From Geoglobus acetivorans (GTDB lineage Archaea; Halobacteriota; Archaeoglobi; Archaeoglobales; Archaeoglobaceae), in assembly GCF_000789255.1 (NCBI RefSeq), contig NZ_CP009552.1, forward strand, positions 310,001 through 374,000: 64,000 nt of DNA. The letters run 5' to 3'. The notes beneath the pieces were generated by a model, which saw nothing but the letters and a program-made list of their open reading frames with translations, was not told the DNA's origin and searched no databases. The position numbers and the translations under genes were made by a program. Numbering within the stretch: position 1 is the first letter of the stretch; each line of letters opens with the position of its first letter. This document shows positions 16,387-24,745 of the stretch, one piece after another.

Positions 16387-17691
16387 ATGTTTGAAATGCT
16401 GAGAGTTGAGGCAAGAAAAGCTGCAAAAATTCTGGAAGGGCATGATTTTGCGAGAATATATACCCATTATGATGCTGATGGCATTTCAGCCGGGGCCGTA
16501 ATCTCTGCTGCACTCTACAGAATGGGTAAGGCCTTTCATCTGTCCTTTTTAAGCGGGCTGAACGAAAAGATTGATGTTGACGACGACCTCATTATTTTTG
16601 CCGACATGGGGAGCGGTTATCCTGATATTATCTCCGACATCGATGCAGATGTGGTTGTTGTTGATCACCACTTTCCTGTTGGAAGAATTGAGCCAAAAAA
16701 GGAATTTGCTCACATAAATCCGCATCTTGCAGGAATTGATGGATCCTATGAGCTGTCCGCAAGTGGAACAGCATACGTTTTTGCAAAAGAGCTTGGAGAT
16801 AACACAGATCTGTCATCTGTAGCTCTGGTTGGTATCATAGGCGACAAACAAAAGATTTCCGGAGGAAATGCTGAAATCATTGGTGAGGGTGTTAAGGAGG
16901 GCTATATCGAGCAAAAAGAAGGTCTGAGGATGATTTCAGGGAAAATCAGAGATGTTCTCAGGTTAAGTCTTGAGCCTTTCCTTGATTTCTATTCAAAGGA
17001 GGATGAGCTTGAGGAATTCCTGAGCCAGGTTGGCATTGATGGTGAAAAGGAATTTGACGAACTATCACGGGACGAGGAAAGAAAACTCGCCAACGGAATA
17101 GTTCTGAGAATCCTGAAAATGAATTCCTATCCTGGTGTTGTTGAGGACTTTACCGGGATGAGATTTTATCTGAAAGCCGAACTCATACAGAACGCCGTGA
17201 TGATGAGCGAGGTCGTGAATGCCACTGGCAGAAAGGCAGCGAATGCAATAGGTCTGGCGATCTGTCTGAGGGATGAAAGCTTTCTGGATAAGGGATTTGA
17301 GCTGTGGAGGGAGTTCACAGAGGGGATTCATGAGGAAATCGAGAGAAGAAGGCATGAGGTTCAGGAAGGAGAATGCATACGCTATCTTGTCATGGAAAAT
17401 GGCACCTCCACAGGACCGATAGCGTCAGTTTTTTCAAGATATCTGTTTGCGGACAGGCCATTTATTGCGGTAAATATAAAGAAAGATGGCAGGGTAAAGG
17501 TCTCGGCAAGGTCTAATCAGAAAATAGCGGAGAAGCTCGATCTTGCCGAGATTATGAGGGTTGCGGCAGAGAAAGTCGGGGGCAGAGGGGGAGGACACGT
17601 GGTTGCTGCCGGTGCAAACATCAGCGATGATGCCGTTGATGACTTCATCAGGGAGGTGGATCGGCTGTGCTGTTCTCAGTTAAGCTCGTGA
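16387..17691 (+). CDS. Archaeal RecJ-like DHH-family phosphoesterase
   Basis: 434-residue DHH-family nuclease. Motifs are THYDADGISAG (motif I, with the Asp pair), ADMG (II), VVVDHHFP (DHH motif III) and the C-terminal DHHA1 glycine motif GGRGGGHVVAAG. Archaeal proteins of this length include the GINS-associated nuclease GAN, which associates with the replicative helicase, and other single-strand-specific exonucleases. The sequence does not settle which. The start ATG follows a T-rich region 40 bp after mer. Its last 25 bp overlap pcc1, so the two are co-translated. Confidence 0.82.
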   Translation: MFEMLRVEARKAAKILEGHDFARIYTHYDADGISAGAVISAALYRMGKAFHLSFLSGLNEKIDVDDDLIIFADMGSGYPDIISDIDADVVVVDHHFPVGRIEPKKEFAHINPHLAGIDGSYELSASGTAYVFAKELGDNTDLSSVALVGIIGDKQKISGGNAEIIGEGVKEGYIEQKEGLRMISGKIRDVLRLSLEPFLDFYSKEDELEEFLSQVGIDGEKEFDELSRDEERKLANGIVLRILKMNSYPGVVEDFTGMRFYLKAELIQNAVMMSEVVNATGRKAANAIGLAICLRDESFLDKGFELWREFTEGIHEEIERRRHEVQEGECIRYLVMENGTSTGPIASVFSRYLFADRPFIAVNIKKDGRVKVSARSNQKIAEKLDLAEIMRVAAEKVGGRGGGHVVAAGANISDDAVDDFIREVDRLCCSQLSS

Positions 17692-17891
17692 TCGATGAGG
17701 GACATCCGGAAATTATCTCAAAAGCCCTGATGCCTGACGACCTCGAGTGGGCGAAAAGCCAGTATGAGGATGGCAGGCTTGTGGTTGAGGTTAAAACTCA
17801 TAAAATAGGTGCCTTGATAAATGCGGTTGAGGACTTTTTCATGAATATCAAAGCCTCTTCATCTGCTTTAAACGCTCTGGAGCGATTTTGA
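17667..17891 (+). CDS. pcc1: KEOPS complex subunit Pcc1
   Basis: 74 residues in the compact two-helix/three-strand Pcc1 form: KLVIDEGHPEIISKALMPDD at the start and a helical LINAVEDFFMNIKASSSALNAL at the end. Pcc1 is the dimerisation subunit of KEOPS, which makes the universal t6A37 modification of tRNA. The GTG at 17667 is the start, with GGGAGGTGG seven bases upstream. It overlaps the RecJ-like gene at its 5' end and the convergent ribL gene by 44 bp at its 3' end. The other KEOPS genes are outside the window. Confidence 0.85.
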   Translation: MLFSVKLVIDEGHPEIISKALMPDDLEWAKSQYEDGRLVVEVKTHKIGALINAVEDFFMNIKASSSALNALERF

Positions 17892-18294
17892 GAATTCTTT
17901 CCACGATTTTTGCAGTGCTGCAAAGCTCACATTCCTCTCTAATGGGTATCCTAACGACTTCTGCATTGATGCCCCGTTTTTTCAGCTCGTCTCTGAGCCA
18001 TGCCTCATTAAAATGCTGATCATGCCCAAGTGCGATCACGTCAGGTCTCAACTCCTCAATCGGTTTGAAGATATCTTCTTCATCGCCGAGAATTGCCATA
18101 TCAACGGGTTTCAGGGCTTCAACAACTCGCACTCTCTGTTCTTCGGGAATGATCGGTTTCGGCTTATGTTTGACATTCCGCTCCCTTGCAACAATAACCA
18201 CGAGATAATCGCCAAGCTTTCTGGCCTCTTCGAGAAATCTTATGTGCCCCGGGTGAATGATGTCAAAAGTTCCTGTTGCCACCACCTTTTTCAT
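17848..18294 (-). CDS. ribL: FAD synthetase RibL / cytidylyltransferase-family protein
   Basis: 148 residues, a minimal nucleotidyltransferase of the HxGH family: VVATGTFDIIHPGHIRFLEEARKLGD holds the nucleotide-binding HPGH. Archaeal RibL transfers AMP from ATP (or CMP from CTP) to FMN to make FAD. The late GHDQHFNEAWLRDELKKRGI and the Cys pair near the C-terminus (ECELCSTAKIVERI) match archaeal RibL proteins; a glycerol-3-phosphate cytidylyltransferase is the alternative. The gene is monocistronic, transcribed towards pcc1, and the two 3' ends overlap by 44 bp. Confidence 0.8.
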   Translation of the reverse strand: MKKVVATGTFDIIHPGHIRFLEEARKLGDYLVVIVARERNVKHKPKPIIPEEQRVRVVEALKPVDMAILGDEEDIFKPIEELRPDVIALGHDQHFNEAWLRDELKKRGINAEVVRIPIREECELCSTAKIVERILKIAPERLKQMKRL

Positions 18295-18417
18295 CCAGTC
18301 AGGAGGTCCGGATGGGCTTATAACTGTTTTGCTGTTCTGCGACCTGTGTTCTCATGGCCCGATTGCCGTGTTTTACATCCAATGGAAAATTGTTTAAATC
18401 CTGATGGGTTAATTTCA

Positions 18418-19458
18418 ATGGTGTTCGTCTTTGAATATCTCAGGAACATCAACCATCTGAGGAGGGAGCTGGAGTCGAGAGATAGAGCATATTACAGAGC
18501 CAGAAAATACCTGCTCAATCGATTCGGGTTTGACGTGGATGATTGCCTGCCTGAACTGTCTGGCGTGGGTTTCTGGAGGCAGTTTCTGACGCCAAATTTC
18601 GAGAACCTTGTGGGTGAAATCCTCGCGAGGCTTTATGGCATGGAGAGATTTGACCTTACTTATCTGAAGGATGGGTTTACAACGAGAAATCCGTTCAAAT
18701 ACAGTCTTGTGAGGCCAAAATTTGTAATAAACGATGGCAGAAGATGGATTTTGAGGAAGTATTTCCTGGCTGACCGCTTCCTGAATCATCAGGTTATTGA
18801 GGATATTGGCTCTCTGGATAATTTAAAAAAGGCTTACCGGGTTCATATAGACTTTGTTGAAAATCTCGGGTACAGCTCCGATTCATGGGACATTTCAGCC
18901 TTTTTTTCGACCTTTGTTAAATGTTCTCTGGAAACTCTGGAACGGAAGGATGCTGGCAGGGTGTTCAGGACAGTCTTTGTTCTCACGTCTCGGAATGACG
19001 TCCTTGTAAGGAAGAAATTCGAGTTCAATGGCGAGATGTATCGGTCAGAGAACGAGACTCTGAAATTCGGAGATCTGATTGAGCTTGCTGCAGAGGGTCT
19101 GGTCATGCCAGCAACATCCACGTACTATTCGGAGCTTTTTTACCTTCTGCCGGGAATTCTTCTGCCCAAATTCGTCCAGATTGAGGCTGTGTTTGAGACT
19201 GCTGACGAATGCATACAGACCCCGGCACTCCAGGGCTTCAGAAAATGCAAGGAGATTACGGGCGTATATCCTCTCGTAATTCCAATCCCTGATTTCAATG
19301 TTGAGGATGGTTTCAGGTTTACGAAAAATCCTGCCTGTACGACCGTCTGTCTCCCGGTAGAGGAGGCGTTCGAGGCTGTCAATCCGGAAAGCTCGATAAG
19401 CTTTTACCGGACAGCATACATGATCGGAAAAAGGCTGGTTCAAACGTTCAAAAGTTAG
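18418..19458 (+). CDS. Protein of unknown function, 346 residues
   Basis: I do not recognise this family. The protein is soluble, rich in aromatic and charged residues, and starts MVFVFEYLRNINHLRRELESRDRAYYRARKYLL with a helical, coiled-coil-like N-terminus. Several cysteines occur (C42 region, CSLETLER, ADECIQTPAL, CKEITG, CTTVCLPVEEAF), the last two forming a CxxxC-type cluster. The ATG at 18418 lies about 26 bp after TTGTTTAAATCC, so the mRNA is probably leaderless and monocistronic. An in-frame extension upstream exists but is non-conserved-looking sequence crossing the promoter. The 3' end overlaps the convergent methyltransferase gene by 4 bp. Confidence 0.6.
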   Translation: MVFVFEYLRNINHLRRELESRDRAYYRARKYLLNRFGFDVDDCLPELSGVGFWRQFLTPNFENLVGEILARLYGMERFDLTYLKDGFTTRNPFKYSLVRPKFVINDGRRWILRKYFLADRFLNHQVIEDIGSLDNLKKAYRVHIDFVENLGYSSDSWDISAFFSTFVKCSLETLERKDAGRVFRTVFVLTSRNDVLVRKKFEFNGEMYRSENETLKFGDLIELAAEGLVMPATSTYYSELFYLLPGILLPKFVQIEAVFETADECIQTPALQGFRKCKEITGVYPLVIPIPDFNVEDGFRFTKNPACTTVCLPVEEAFEAVNPESSISFYRTAYMIGKRLVQTFKS

Positions 19459-20801
19459 ATTTTCCTCAACCTGGATATGAAAAATCCTGAAGTGTCGTGC
19501 AGATGTGGGTAGAGTCTCACAACCCTGTCTGCGTCGGGGAATGTTTTTTTCCCGTATTTTCCTATTCCTGAAACGCCAATCGGCAGGTTGAGGGCGTATA
19601 TGCTGAACAGCCCCCTTAGTTTAAGCAGGTTACCCTCATTCTCTTCAAATGTTATGCTGCAGGTGGAGTAAACGACTTCATCACCAATTCTCAGTGCGTT
19701 TGTGAGCATTTTTCTCTGAAGTCTGAGGAGAGACTGGAACTTCTTTGCATCGTATCTCCACTTCACGTACGGGTAGCCTCTTACCGAGCCTGTGGATGAG
19801 CATGGGGCGTCAAGCAGAACCTTGTCAGCCTGAGCCTTGAATTTTGATCCATCTTCCACATGAATTTCAACATTTTTTATGCCGAGTTTTTTCATTCTCA
19901 GGCGCATTCTCTCGACCCTTTCTTTTGAGTTATCGACAGCAATAATCTTCCCCCTGTTCTCCATCATTGCGGAAATGTGACTCGTCTTTGATCCCGGTGC
20001 GGCGGCAAGGTCAACCACAACATCTCCAGGCTCGGGAGATAGTGCATGGCTCACAAGAGCTGAACCGAGGTCCTGGAGAACAAAATCTCTGTCGTATCCA
20101 TCAAGCAGGGTCAGGGGTTTTTTGTAGCTCACGACCCTGAAGACCTCTGGCAGAACAGTCTCCTCCAGGTTCACCCCCTGACCTTCAAGCACCTTCCACA
20201 GATTTTCTGGAGATATCCTTATGGTGTTTGCCCTGACATAGAGTGTCTGATTGAGGTTTGCGATGAGAAGGTTTTCATAATCCGGAAGTGTTTTTTCGGC
20301 GAATTTTATATACCATTCCGGATGAAAATACTTCAGAGCGAGATACTTTCTCCTGCTTCTATTTCTGATTTTTCTAAGCTCGCTTTCGACGTCAAGTTTT
20401 TCGGCGTTTCTGAGTATTGCGTTAACAAAACCTGCTGCTTTCGGGCTGATTTCCTTGGCAATCCTTACAGCACTGTCTGTTGCGAGGGCCGGATGCACAC
20501 CCTTGAAGAACATCTCATAAATTGCAATTCTGAGTAAATTCCTTATAAACGGGTTTACGCTGCCGAGATTCCTGAATCCGAGGGAATTTTGCAGGATGAA
20601 ATCTATATAGTTCCTTCTCTTTGCAACTTCAAAAACGTAGGCGTGGACGCTCCCTCTGATCCTGTAGTCCAGGTTCTTATCTCTGAAGTACTCTCTGAGA
20701 GCCGATTTCTCTGAAATCGTGTTCTCCTCGAGCAGTTGAAGTACTTCTGCCGCAAGTTTTTGGGTAGGGACTACATTACCACCATCTGTGCGTGCCAGCA
20801 T
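19455..20801 (-). CDS. NusB-domain RNA (cytosine-5)-methyltransferase, RsmB/NSUN family
   Basis: 448 residues. Residues ~10-130 form a NusB-like RNA-binding domain, and ~165-448 a SAM-dependent m5C methyltransferase. Visible motifs are the SAM-binding DLAAAPGSKTSHI, the DAPCSSTGSVRG motif IV containing one catalytic Cys, and the STCSITFEENEG motif VI containing the nucleophilic Cys. This architecture is that of Fmu/RsmB, which methylates rRNA; archaeal relatives also act on tRNA. The 5' end overlaps the DUF424 gene by 31 bp, placing it at the end of the aIF2-beta operon. The target RNA cannot be read from sequence. Confidence 0.87.
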   Translation of the reverse strand: MLARTDGGNVVPTQKLAAEVLQLLEENTISEKSALREYFRDKNLDYRIRGSVHAYVFEVAKRRNYIDFILQNSLGFRNLGSVNPFIRNLLRIAIYEMFFKGVHPALATDSAVRIAKEISPKAAGFVNAILRNAEKLDVESELRKIRNRSRRKYLALKYFHPEWYIKFAEKTLPDYENLLIANLNQTLYVRANTIRISPENLWKVLEGQGVNLEETVLPEVFRVVSYKKPLTLLDGYDRDFVLQDLGSALVSHALSPEPGDVVVDLAAAPGSKTSHISAMMENRGKIIAVDNSKERVERMRLRMKKLGIKNVEIHVEDGSKFKAQADKVLLDAPCSSTGSVRGYPYVKWRYDAKKFQSLLRLQRKMLTNALRIGDEVVYSTCSITFEENEGNLLKLRGLFSIYALNLPIGVSGIGKYGKKTFPDADRVVRLYPHLHDTSGFFISRLRKI

Positions 20802-21067
20802 TCTCCTATCTTCAAAACTCTGTTTTCATCCACGATTCCCATGCTGATTGCGAGCTTCACGGCCCTCTCTCCTGAGATGTTGGCGATTGTGGCCTGTCTG
20901 AGCATTTTCTTCACTTCGCTCTCCTCGTAACTTTTTTCACCGTAAAATTCTTCTCTGATTTCGATTTTCAGCTCACCCTCTCTGAAATCCCTGCCAATCA
21001 GTTCCTCATCACACACTGCAACAAGCACTTCGCCTTTGACTCTGTACACCTTCATTCTGTATTTCAT
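20771..21067 (-). CDS. DUF424 family protein
   Basis: 98 residues: MKYRMKVYRVKGEVLVAVCDEELIGRDFREGELKIEI is the conserved opening of archaeal DUF424, followed by the ATIANISGERAVKLAISMGIV segment. The family is archaea-specific, uncharacterised, and is repeatedly found next to the aIF2-beta gene, as here (4-bp overlap). That association suggests a role in translation or RNA handling but does not prove one. It overlaps the m5C methyltransferase gene at its 3' end. No catalytic residues are evident apart from a conserved Cys near position 19. Confidence 0.85.
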   Translation of the reverse strand: MKYRMKVYRVKGEVLVAVCDEELIGRDFREGELKIEIREEFYGEKSYEESEVKKMLRQATIANISGERAVKLAISMGIVDENRVLKIGECWHAQMVVM

Positions 21068-21471
21068 AACCCCTTAACGGAATGTTTTGCACCGCAGGCA
21101 AGGCATTTGACGAAGAGCACCCTCTCCTCTCTTACGAACTCGGTGTCTGGCGCTCCACATTCCTTGCAGATGACGTATGTTTTGACATAATCATCGATTT
21201 CCTTCTGCACCTCTCTTTCCGAGAATTTTCCCTGAAGAATGAGCCTTCCGGACTCAACAACACCTGCGGTTCCGAGTGATCTTACAAGATATTTGTAAAG
21301 ATGCTCCTCACTTCTGTTTATCATTTTGGCTATTGACCCGAAATTCTTTACGATTGTTCTGCTACCCTCTTTCTGAACACTCACTCTCGGAATTTCAAAC
21401 CTATCTCTGCTGGTGACCTTTTCCGGGAGGAGAGCGTAAGCCCTTTCAAGCAGTTCATCATAACTCTTCAT
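21064..21471 (-). CDS. Translation initiation factor aIF2 subunit beta
   Basis: 135 residues, part of the aIF2 trimer that delivers initiator Met-tRNA to the ribosome. The core domain carries RVSVQKEGSRTIVKNFGSIAKMINRSEEHLYKYL and a C-terminal C4 zinc ribbon: CKECGAPDTEF...FVKCLACGAKH. The start is the internal ATG at 21471 (MKSYDELLERAYALLPEKV), since the family begins here; upstream in-frame codons belong to the GIY-YIG gene. It overlaps that gene by 14 bp. The operon GIY-YIG, aIF2-beta, DUF424, methyltransferase is co-oriented and overlapping. Confidence 0.93.
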   Translation of the reverse strand: MKSYDELLERAYALLPEKVTSRDRFEIPRVSVQKEGSRTIVKNFGSIAKMINRSEEHLYKYLVRSLGTAGVVESGRLILQGKFSEREVQKEIDDYVKTYVICKECGAPDTEFVREERVLFVKCLACGAKHSVKGL

Positions 21472-21862
21472 AATCCAACCTCTCTGCAAGCACATAATTA
21501 AGTTTTTTCGCCTGTTCGACAAACTCTTCAGGGTAGCTCTCTGAATAGTAAAGGTGTGAATAGCATTTGCAGTCTGAGCTACCAAAACCTTTTATTCCTT
21601 CCATGGAGCTTGATGCAAGCTCAGCAAGCCTGTGTTCGTCAGCCAGACATCTGTATGCCTCAATAGCTCTTGCATTTACACTGAGATAATCAACATGCCA
21701 TCTCAGCTTCTTTTTCCTGGAAAAGTGTCTTTTCACCCTCTTGGAGAAGCCTCTTTTTGCAGAGCCAGTGTAAATGTAATACCCCTTTCTGAACTTTATT
21801 CTGCCAAGCCTGCCGACCTCGATTTCTTTGTCTTCGTCAAGTCTGAATATCACAAAATACAT
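21458..21862 (-). CDS. GIY-YIG nuclease-family protein (DUF123)
   Basis: 134 residues. The N-terminal FRKGYYIYTGSAKRGFSKRVKRHF contains the Y-Y-x-Y-x-G-S variant of the GIY-YIG motif and the following catalytic Arg. KLRWHVDYLSVNARAI and the Cys/His motif GSSDCKCYSHLYY towards the end are typical of archaeal DUF123 proteins. A DNA nuclease or repair role is likely but unproven. On the minus strand CATATATAAATAC (about 21885-21897) is a TATA-like box in front of it, inside the 3' end of the E1-like gene, making it the first gene of the aIF2-beta operon. Confidence 0.82.
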   Translation of the reverse strand: MYFVIFRLDEDKEIEVGRLGRIKFRKGYYIYTGSAKRGFSKRVKRHFSRKKKLRWHVDYLSVNARAIEAYRCLADEHRLAELASSSMEGIKGFGSSDCKCYSHLYYSESYPEEFVEQAKKLNYVLAERLDYEEL

Positions 21863-21885
21863 GTTTTGAAAATTGCTGCCAGTAT

Positions 21886-22641
21886 TTATATATGACCGTA
21901 TCTCTCTGGATTGATTTCCCTAATTTTTCCACTGCAAAGCTCACAGTTATCTCTCTGTCTAACCTTTATCTCGTACCACTCCATGGATGCCAGATCTACT
22001 CTGATCATTCTTCCCTCAAGGATGTCCCCAAACTCCGATAGCAGTTTTATCGTCTCGGCAGCCTGAATAGTACCGAAGAAACCGGCGGTGAATCCGAAAA
22101 TTCCAGGAGTTTCATGCTCAATTGCTCTTGGGTAGATGCACCTGTAGCACGGGCTTCCATTTTGATATGTGAATGTTATGGCCTCTCCTTCGGTCTCAAA
22201 GACGGCTGCATGGATCATGGGTTTTTTGAGCAGGAAGCATGCATCGTTTATGAGGTATCTCAGCCTCATCGAATCCACACACGAAACCACAACGTCCCAG
22301 TCTCTGAAAATTTCGAGAATATTGTCTGGGGATAGCATGAACGGATACGCTACAGCTTCAATCTCTGGATTGAGCTGGTGTATGTATTTTACGGCGGATA
22401 TTGCTTTGTTCTCTCCTGTCCTACCTGCGTGGATTGTCTGCCTGTTTAGGTTCGTTACCTCAACCTTGTCGTGATCAACGACGCCTATTCTGCCAACACC
22501 GGCAGCCGCAAGGTATGTGATTACCGGACTGCCTAATCCTCCGGCCCCAATGACGATTACTCTTGCTTTTTCAAGCCTCTTTTGCCCCTCTTCTCCAAAA
22601 AATGGGATTATTATCTGTCTATGGTATCTCTTCCAGTTCAT
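21886..22641 (-). CDS. E1-like ThiF/MoeB/HesA-family adenylyltransferase
   Basis: 251 residues. ATP-binding Rossmann motif VIVIGAGGLGSPV, the acidic DHDKVEVTNLNRQ that binds ATP, and the zinc cysteines in CYRCIYP and CELC are present. These enzymes adenylate the C-terminal glycine of ubiquitin-like proteins such as ThiS, MoaD or SAMP for thiamine, molybdopterin or tungstopterin synthesis, tRNA thiolation or protein conjugation. A catalytic Cys in the crossover loop is not obvious. No small ubiquitin-like gene is adjacent, so the partner is unknown. The start overlaps the DUF362-ferredoxin gene by 23 bp. Confidence 0.85.
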   Translation of the reverse strand: MNWKRYHRQIIIPFFGEEGQKRLEKARVIVIGAGGLGSPVITYLAAAGVGRIGVVDHDKVEVTNLNRQTIHAGRTGENKAISAVKYIHQLNPEIEAVAYPFMLSPDNILEIFRDWDVVVSCVDSMRLRYLINDACFLLKKPMIHAAVFETEGEAITFTYQNGSPCYRCIYPRAIEHETPGIFGFTAGFFGTIQAAETIKLLSEFGDILEGRMIRVDLASMEWYEIKVRQRDNCELCSGKIREINPERYGHI

Positions 22642-23716
22642 ATCTTCTGCTACCTAGTCCGAGTTCTTCGGCATACTCAACCAGTCTTTCGGGAGAAGTC
22701 CAGCTCCAGAATTTTTCCTTTATGAGCGCTTTGGAGGTCAGGCTTTCCTTTTTGTAGGCATCTAGACTTGCCGTGTCGATGGAGACTATGTCGTTCGAGG
22801 CGTAAACGCCTATGTCTGACACCTGGGGTGGGGCACTGTAGGGGTGGCAGTCGCAGTGTGGAGTTATGTCAATTGCAAAATTCAGAAATGCGAAATTCCC
22901 TTTTCCCACGGTATCGATCACTGCTTTGGCCGCCTCAACTATTCTTTCGGCAATGTCATCCCCATCAAGCCAGGGACCGAGCTTTATTGCCCTTTCCTCG
23001 CACACCTCCGCGCATCCCAGGCATTTCAGACATTTGTCGAGGTCGATTGAATAATTTTCAATGGCATCAAAGGGACAGATTTCGACGCATCTGTCACATT
23101 CCGTGCACTTTTCCTTATCGATCTCTGGCGGGGATGGCAGGTGTATGTCAAACTTTGTCGTTTTCGTCACGCACCCAACACCGATGTTCTTCAAACTTCC
23201 TCCAACTCCTCCTCTCATGTGGAGTTTGAAGTGAGTAACTGCAACGACAAAATCTGTCTCGGCTATGGCCCTCGCAACATGCACTTCCTTCAGGTGCCTG
23301 GCATTCTGTCTAACCCTGATCGCATCAAAACCTCTCAACCCGTCTGCGATAATTATCGGTGCTCCGACAGTCTGGGATGTGAATCCATTCTCTTCGGCAA
23401 TCTCAATTCTGCCTATGGCCGTGGTCCTGTCTCTTGTCAGGCCAAGCCCTGTTGTCTCGGTTACATAGATTTTTGCTTTCTTCTCTTTAATTTTCTCAAC
23501 GACCTTTCTCACAAAAAGTGATCTGAGCATTTTCGTTGTACCTCTGTCTCCGAAATGGGTTTTAACGGCTACAATATCTCCTTTGTCGATGTTATCCAGA
23601 ATACTGCTTTCTTCAATCAATCTTTCAAGCCGTGAGACCAGACTTTTATCGGGCTGATACCACCTTGTTGGGTCTGTTATTTCAACATCTGCAGGGGTGA
23701 AAAACACTTTTGACAT
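22619..23716 (-). CDS. DUF362 protein with two [4Fe-4S] ferredoxin motifs
   Basis: 365 residues. A DUF362 domain (1-~195; IVAVKTHFGDRGTTKMLR, HFKLHMRGGVGGSLKNIGVGC) is followed by a ferredoxin insert with CTECDRCVEICPFDA and CLKCLGCAEVCEERA, eight Cys for two [4Fe-4S] clusters, then the rest of DUF362 (ITPHCDCHPYSAPPQVSDIGVYASNDIVSIDTASLDAY). The family is redox-related but uncharacterised. It precedes the E1-like gene with a 23-bp overlap, suggesting a joint role such as cofactor or sulfur chemistry. An AT-rich divergent promoter (23717-23767) separates it from the surface protein. Confidence 0.85.
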   Translation of the reverse strand: MSKVFFTPADVEITDPTRWYQPDKSLVSRLERLIEESSILDNIDKGDIVAVKTHFGDRGTTKMLRSLFVRKVVEKIKEKKAKIYVTETTGLGLTRDRTTAIGRIEIAEENGFTSQTVGAPIIIADGLRGFDAIRVRQNARHLKEVHVARAIAETDFVVAVTHFKLHMRGGVGGSLKNIGVGCVTKTTKFDIHLPSPPEIDKEKCTECDRCVEICPFDAIENYSIDLDKCLKCLGCAEVCEERAIKLGPWLDGDDIAERIVEAAKAVIDTVGKGNFAFLNFAIDITPHCDCHPYSAPPQVSDIGVYASNDIVSIDTASLDAYKKESLTSKALIKEKFWSWTSPERLVEYAEELGLGSRRYELEEIP

Positions 23717-23767
23717 AGTTTGACATCTATTGCAAAATATTAAATATCTTTCGAAAAATGAGGTAAT

Positions 23768-24745
23768 ATGAAAGGATTGGCTGCCGTAATGGTTATACTC
23801 GCCCTGGTTTCAGTGGCTGGAGCTTTCGAGATAATGCTTGAAGGGTATGACGGTGGAAACGTAACTGTCAGGCTTATTTCCCTCGAGAATCAGAATGTCT
23901 CCAAGGAATTTACTGTCCAGAACAGCACTCTGCTAATCGACAATCTTGAAAATGGAACATACCATGTGATAGTGGATTACAAAGACCTCAGGTATACTGC
24001 CAACATTGTAATTCCTGAAACCGAATCCCTGACTGTGAACTTTGAAAAAACTGACGATGTATCAGTTATTGAGGCAGACAATATACACTACATACTGAAT
24101 TATGATAACAGCAATGGCTTCTTCGTGGTAATGGAGGTTCTTAACCTCAGAAATACCGGCAATAAGTACTTCTCCGGAAACTTCACAAAGAAACTGCCTG
24201 AGGGTGTGGACCATCTTTTCGTGGACCAGCAAACACTTGCACAGTCTGGTGTTTATTTTGAGAATGTCACTCAGGGTGAAGACTACATAGAAATTGAGAA
24301 TCTCACGGTTCAGCCCAACGGAACATTCACTCTTGCATTCATGTACTTTACCGGTGCTGACCCGGTCCTGATCGTGGATCACCCTGCAAAAGTGTTGAGA
24401 GTAATCTCGCCTGAGTTCATCAAAGTTCAGCTTCCAGAGAACTTTGTTCAGGAAAACACCATTACTAACTCAGAAGGAGTCGTTTACAGGGTCTACAGAA
24501 CTGATAACGTCTCATCCGGCAGCGTATTCCAGCTCCAGGCAGAAGTTGACCAGACCCAGGTCTCTCCGACAGGTACTGCACAGCCCGGGAATTCCGACAG
24601 CTCCGGTGTGAATACCACATTGCTGGCAGGAGTTGCCCTTATCGGGGCAGGAGTTGCAATACTTGCGTATTCCAGGTTTTCAAAGAAAGGGGAAGAGGGC
24701 GAAGAAGAGGAAGAGGACACAGGTGGATGGGAGATCAAGGAATAA
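23768..24745 (+). CDS. Secreted, C-terminally membrane-anchored surface protein
   Basis: 325 residues. An N-terminal signal peptide (MKGLAAVMVILALVSVAGA) precedes a large beta-rich extracellular region with many Asn-x-Ser/Thr sequons (NVT, NVS, NST, NGT, NFT, NLT), so it is probably N-glycosylated. A Ser/Thr/Gly/Pro linker (~270-285) leads to one membrane helix (about 287-303) and then a highly acidic tail (KKGEEGEEEEEDTGG). The intracellular acidic tail is unusual for a surface anchor. No PGF-CTERM motif is seen here. GAGGT precedes the ATG. Function unknown; the domain resembles archaeal carboxypeptidase-regulatory-like beta folds. It converges on pyrH with an 11-bp overlap. Confidence 0.65.
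   Translation: MKGLAAVMVILALVSVAGAFEIMLEGYDGGNVTVRLISLENQNVSKEFTVQNSTLLIDNLENGTYHVIVDYKDLRYTANIVIPETESLTVNFEKTDDVSVIEADNIHYILNYDNSNGFFVVMEVLNLRNTGNKYFSGNFTKKLPEGVDHLFVDQQTLAQSGVYFENVTQGEDYIEIENLTVQPNGTFTLAFMYFTGADPVLIVDHPAKVLRVISPEFIKVQLPENFVQENTITNSEGVVYRVYRTDNVSSGSVFQLQAEVDQTQVSPTGTAQPGNSDSSGVNTTLLAGVALIGAGVAILAYSRFSKKGEEGEEEEEDTGGWEIKE

Noticed and set aside
23705-23728. Direct repeat TTTGACAT, twice at 10-bp spacing, at the DUF362 start
   Set aside because: One copy includes the start codon and second codon of the gene. The repeat is short and may be chance.
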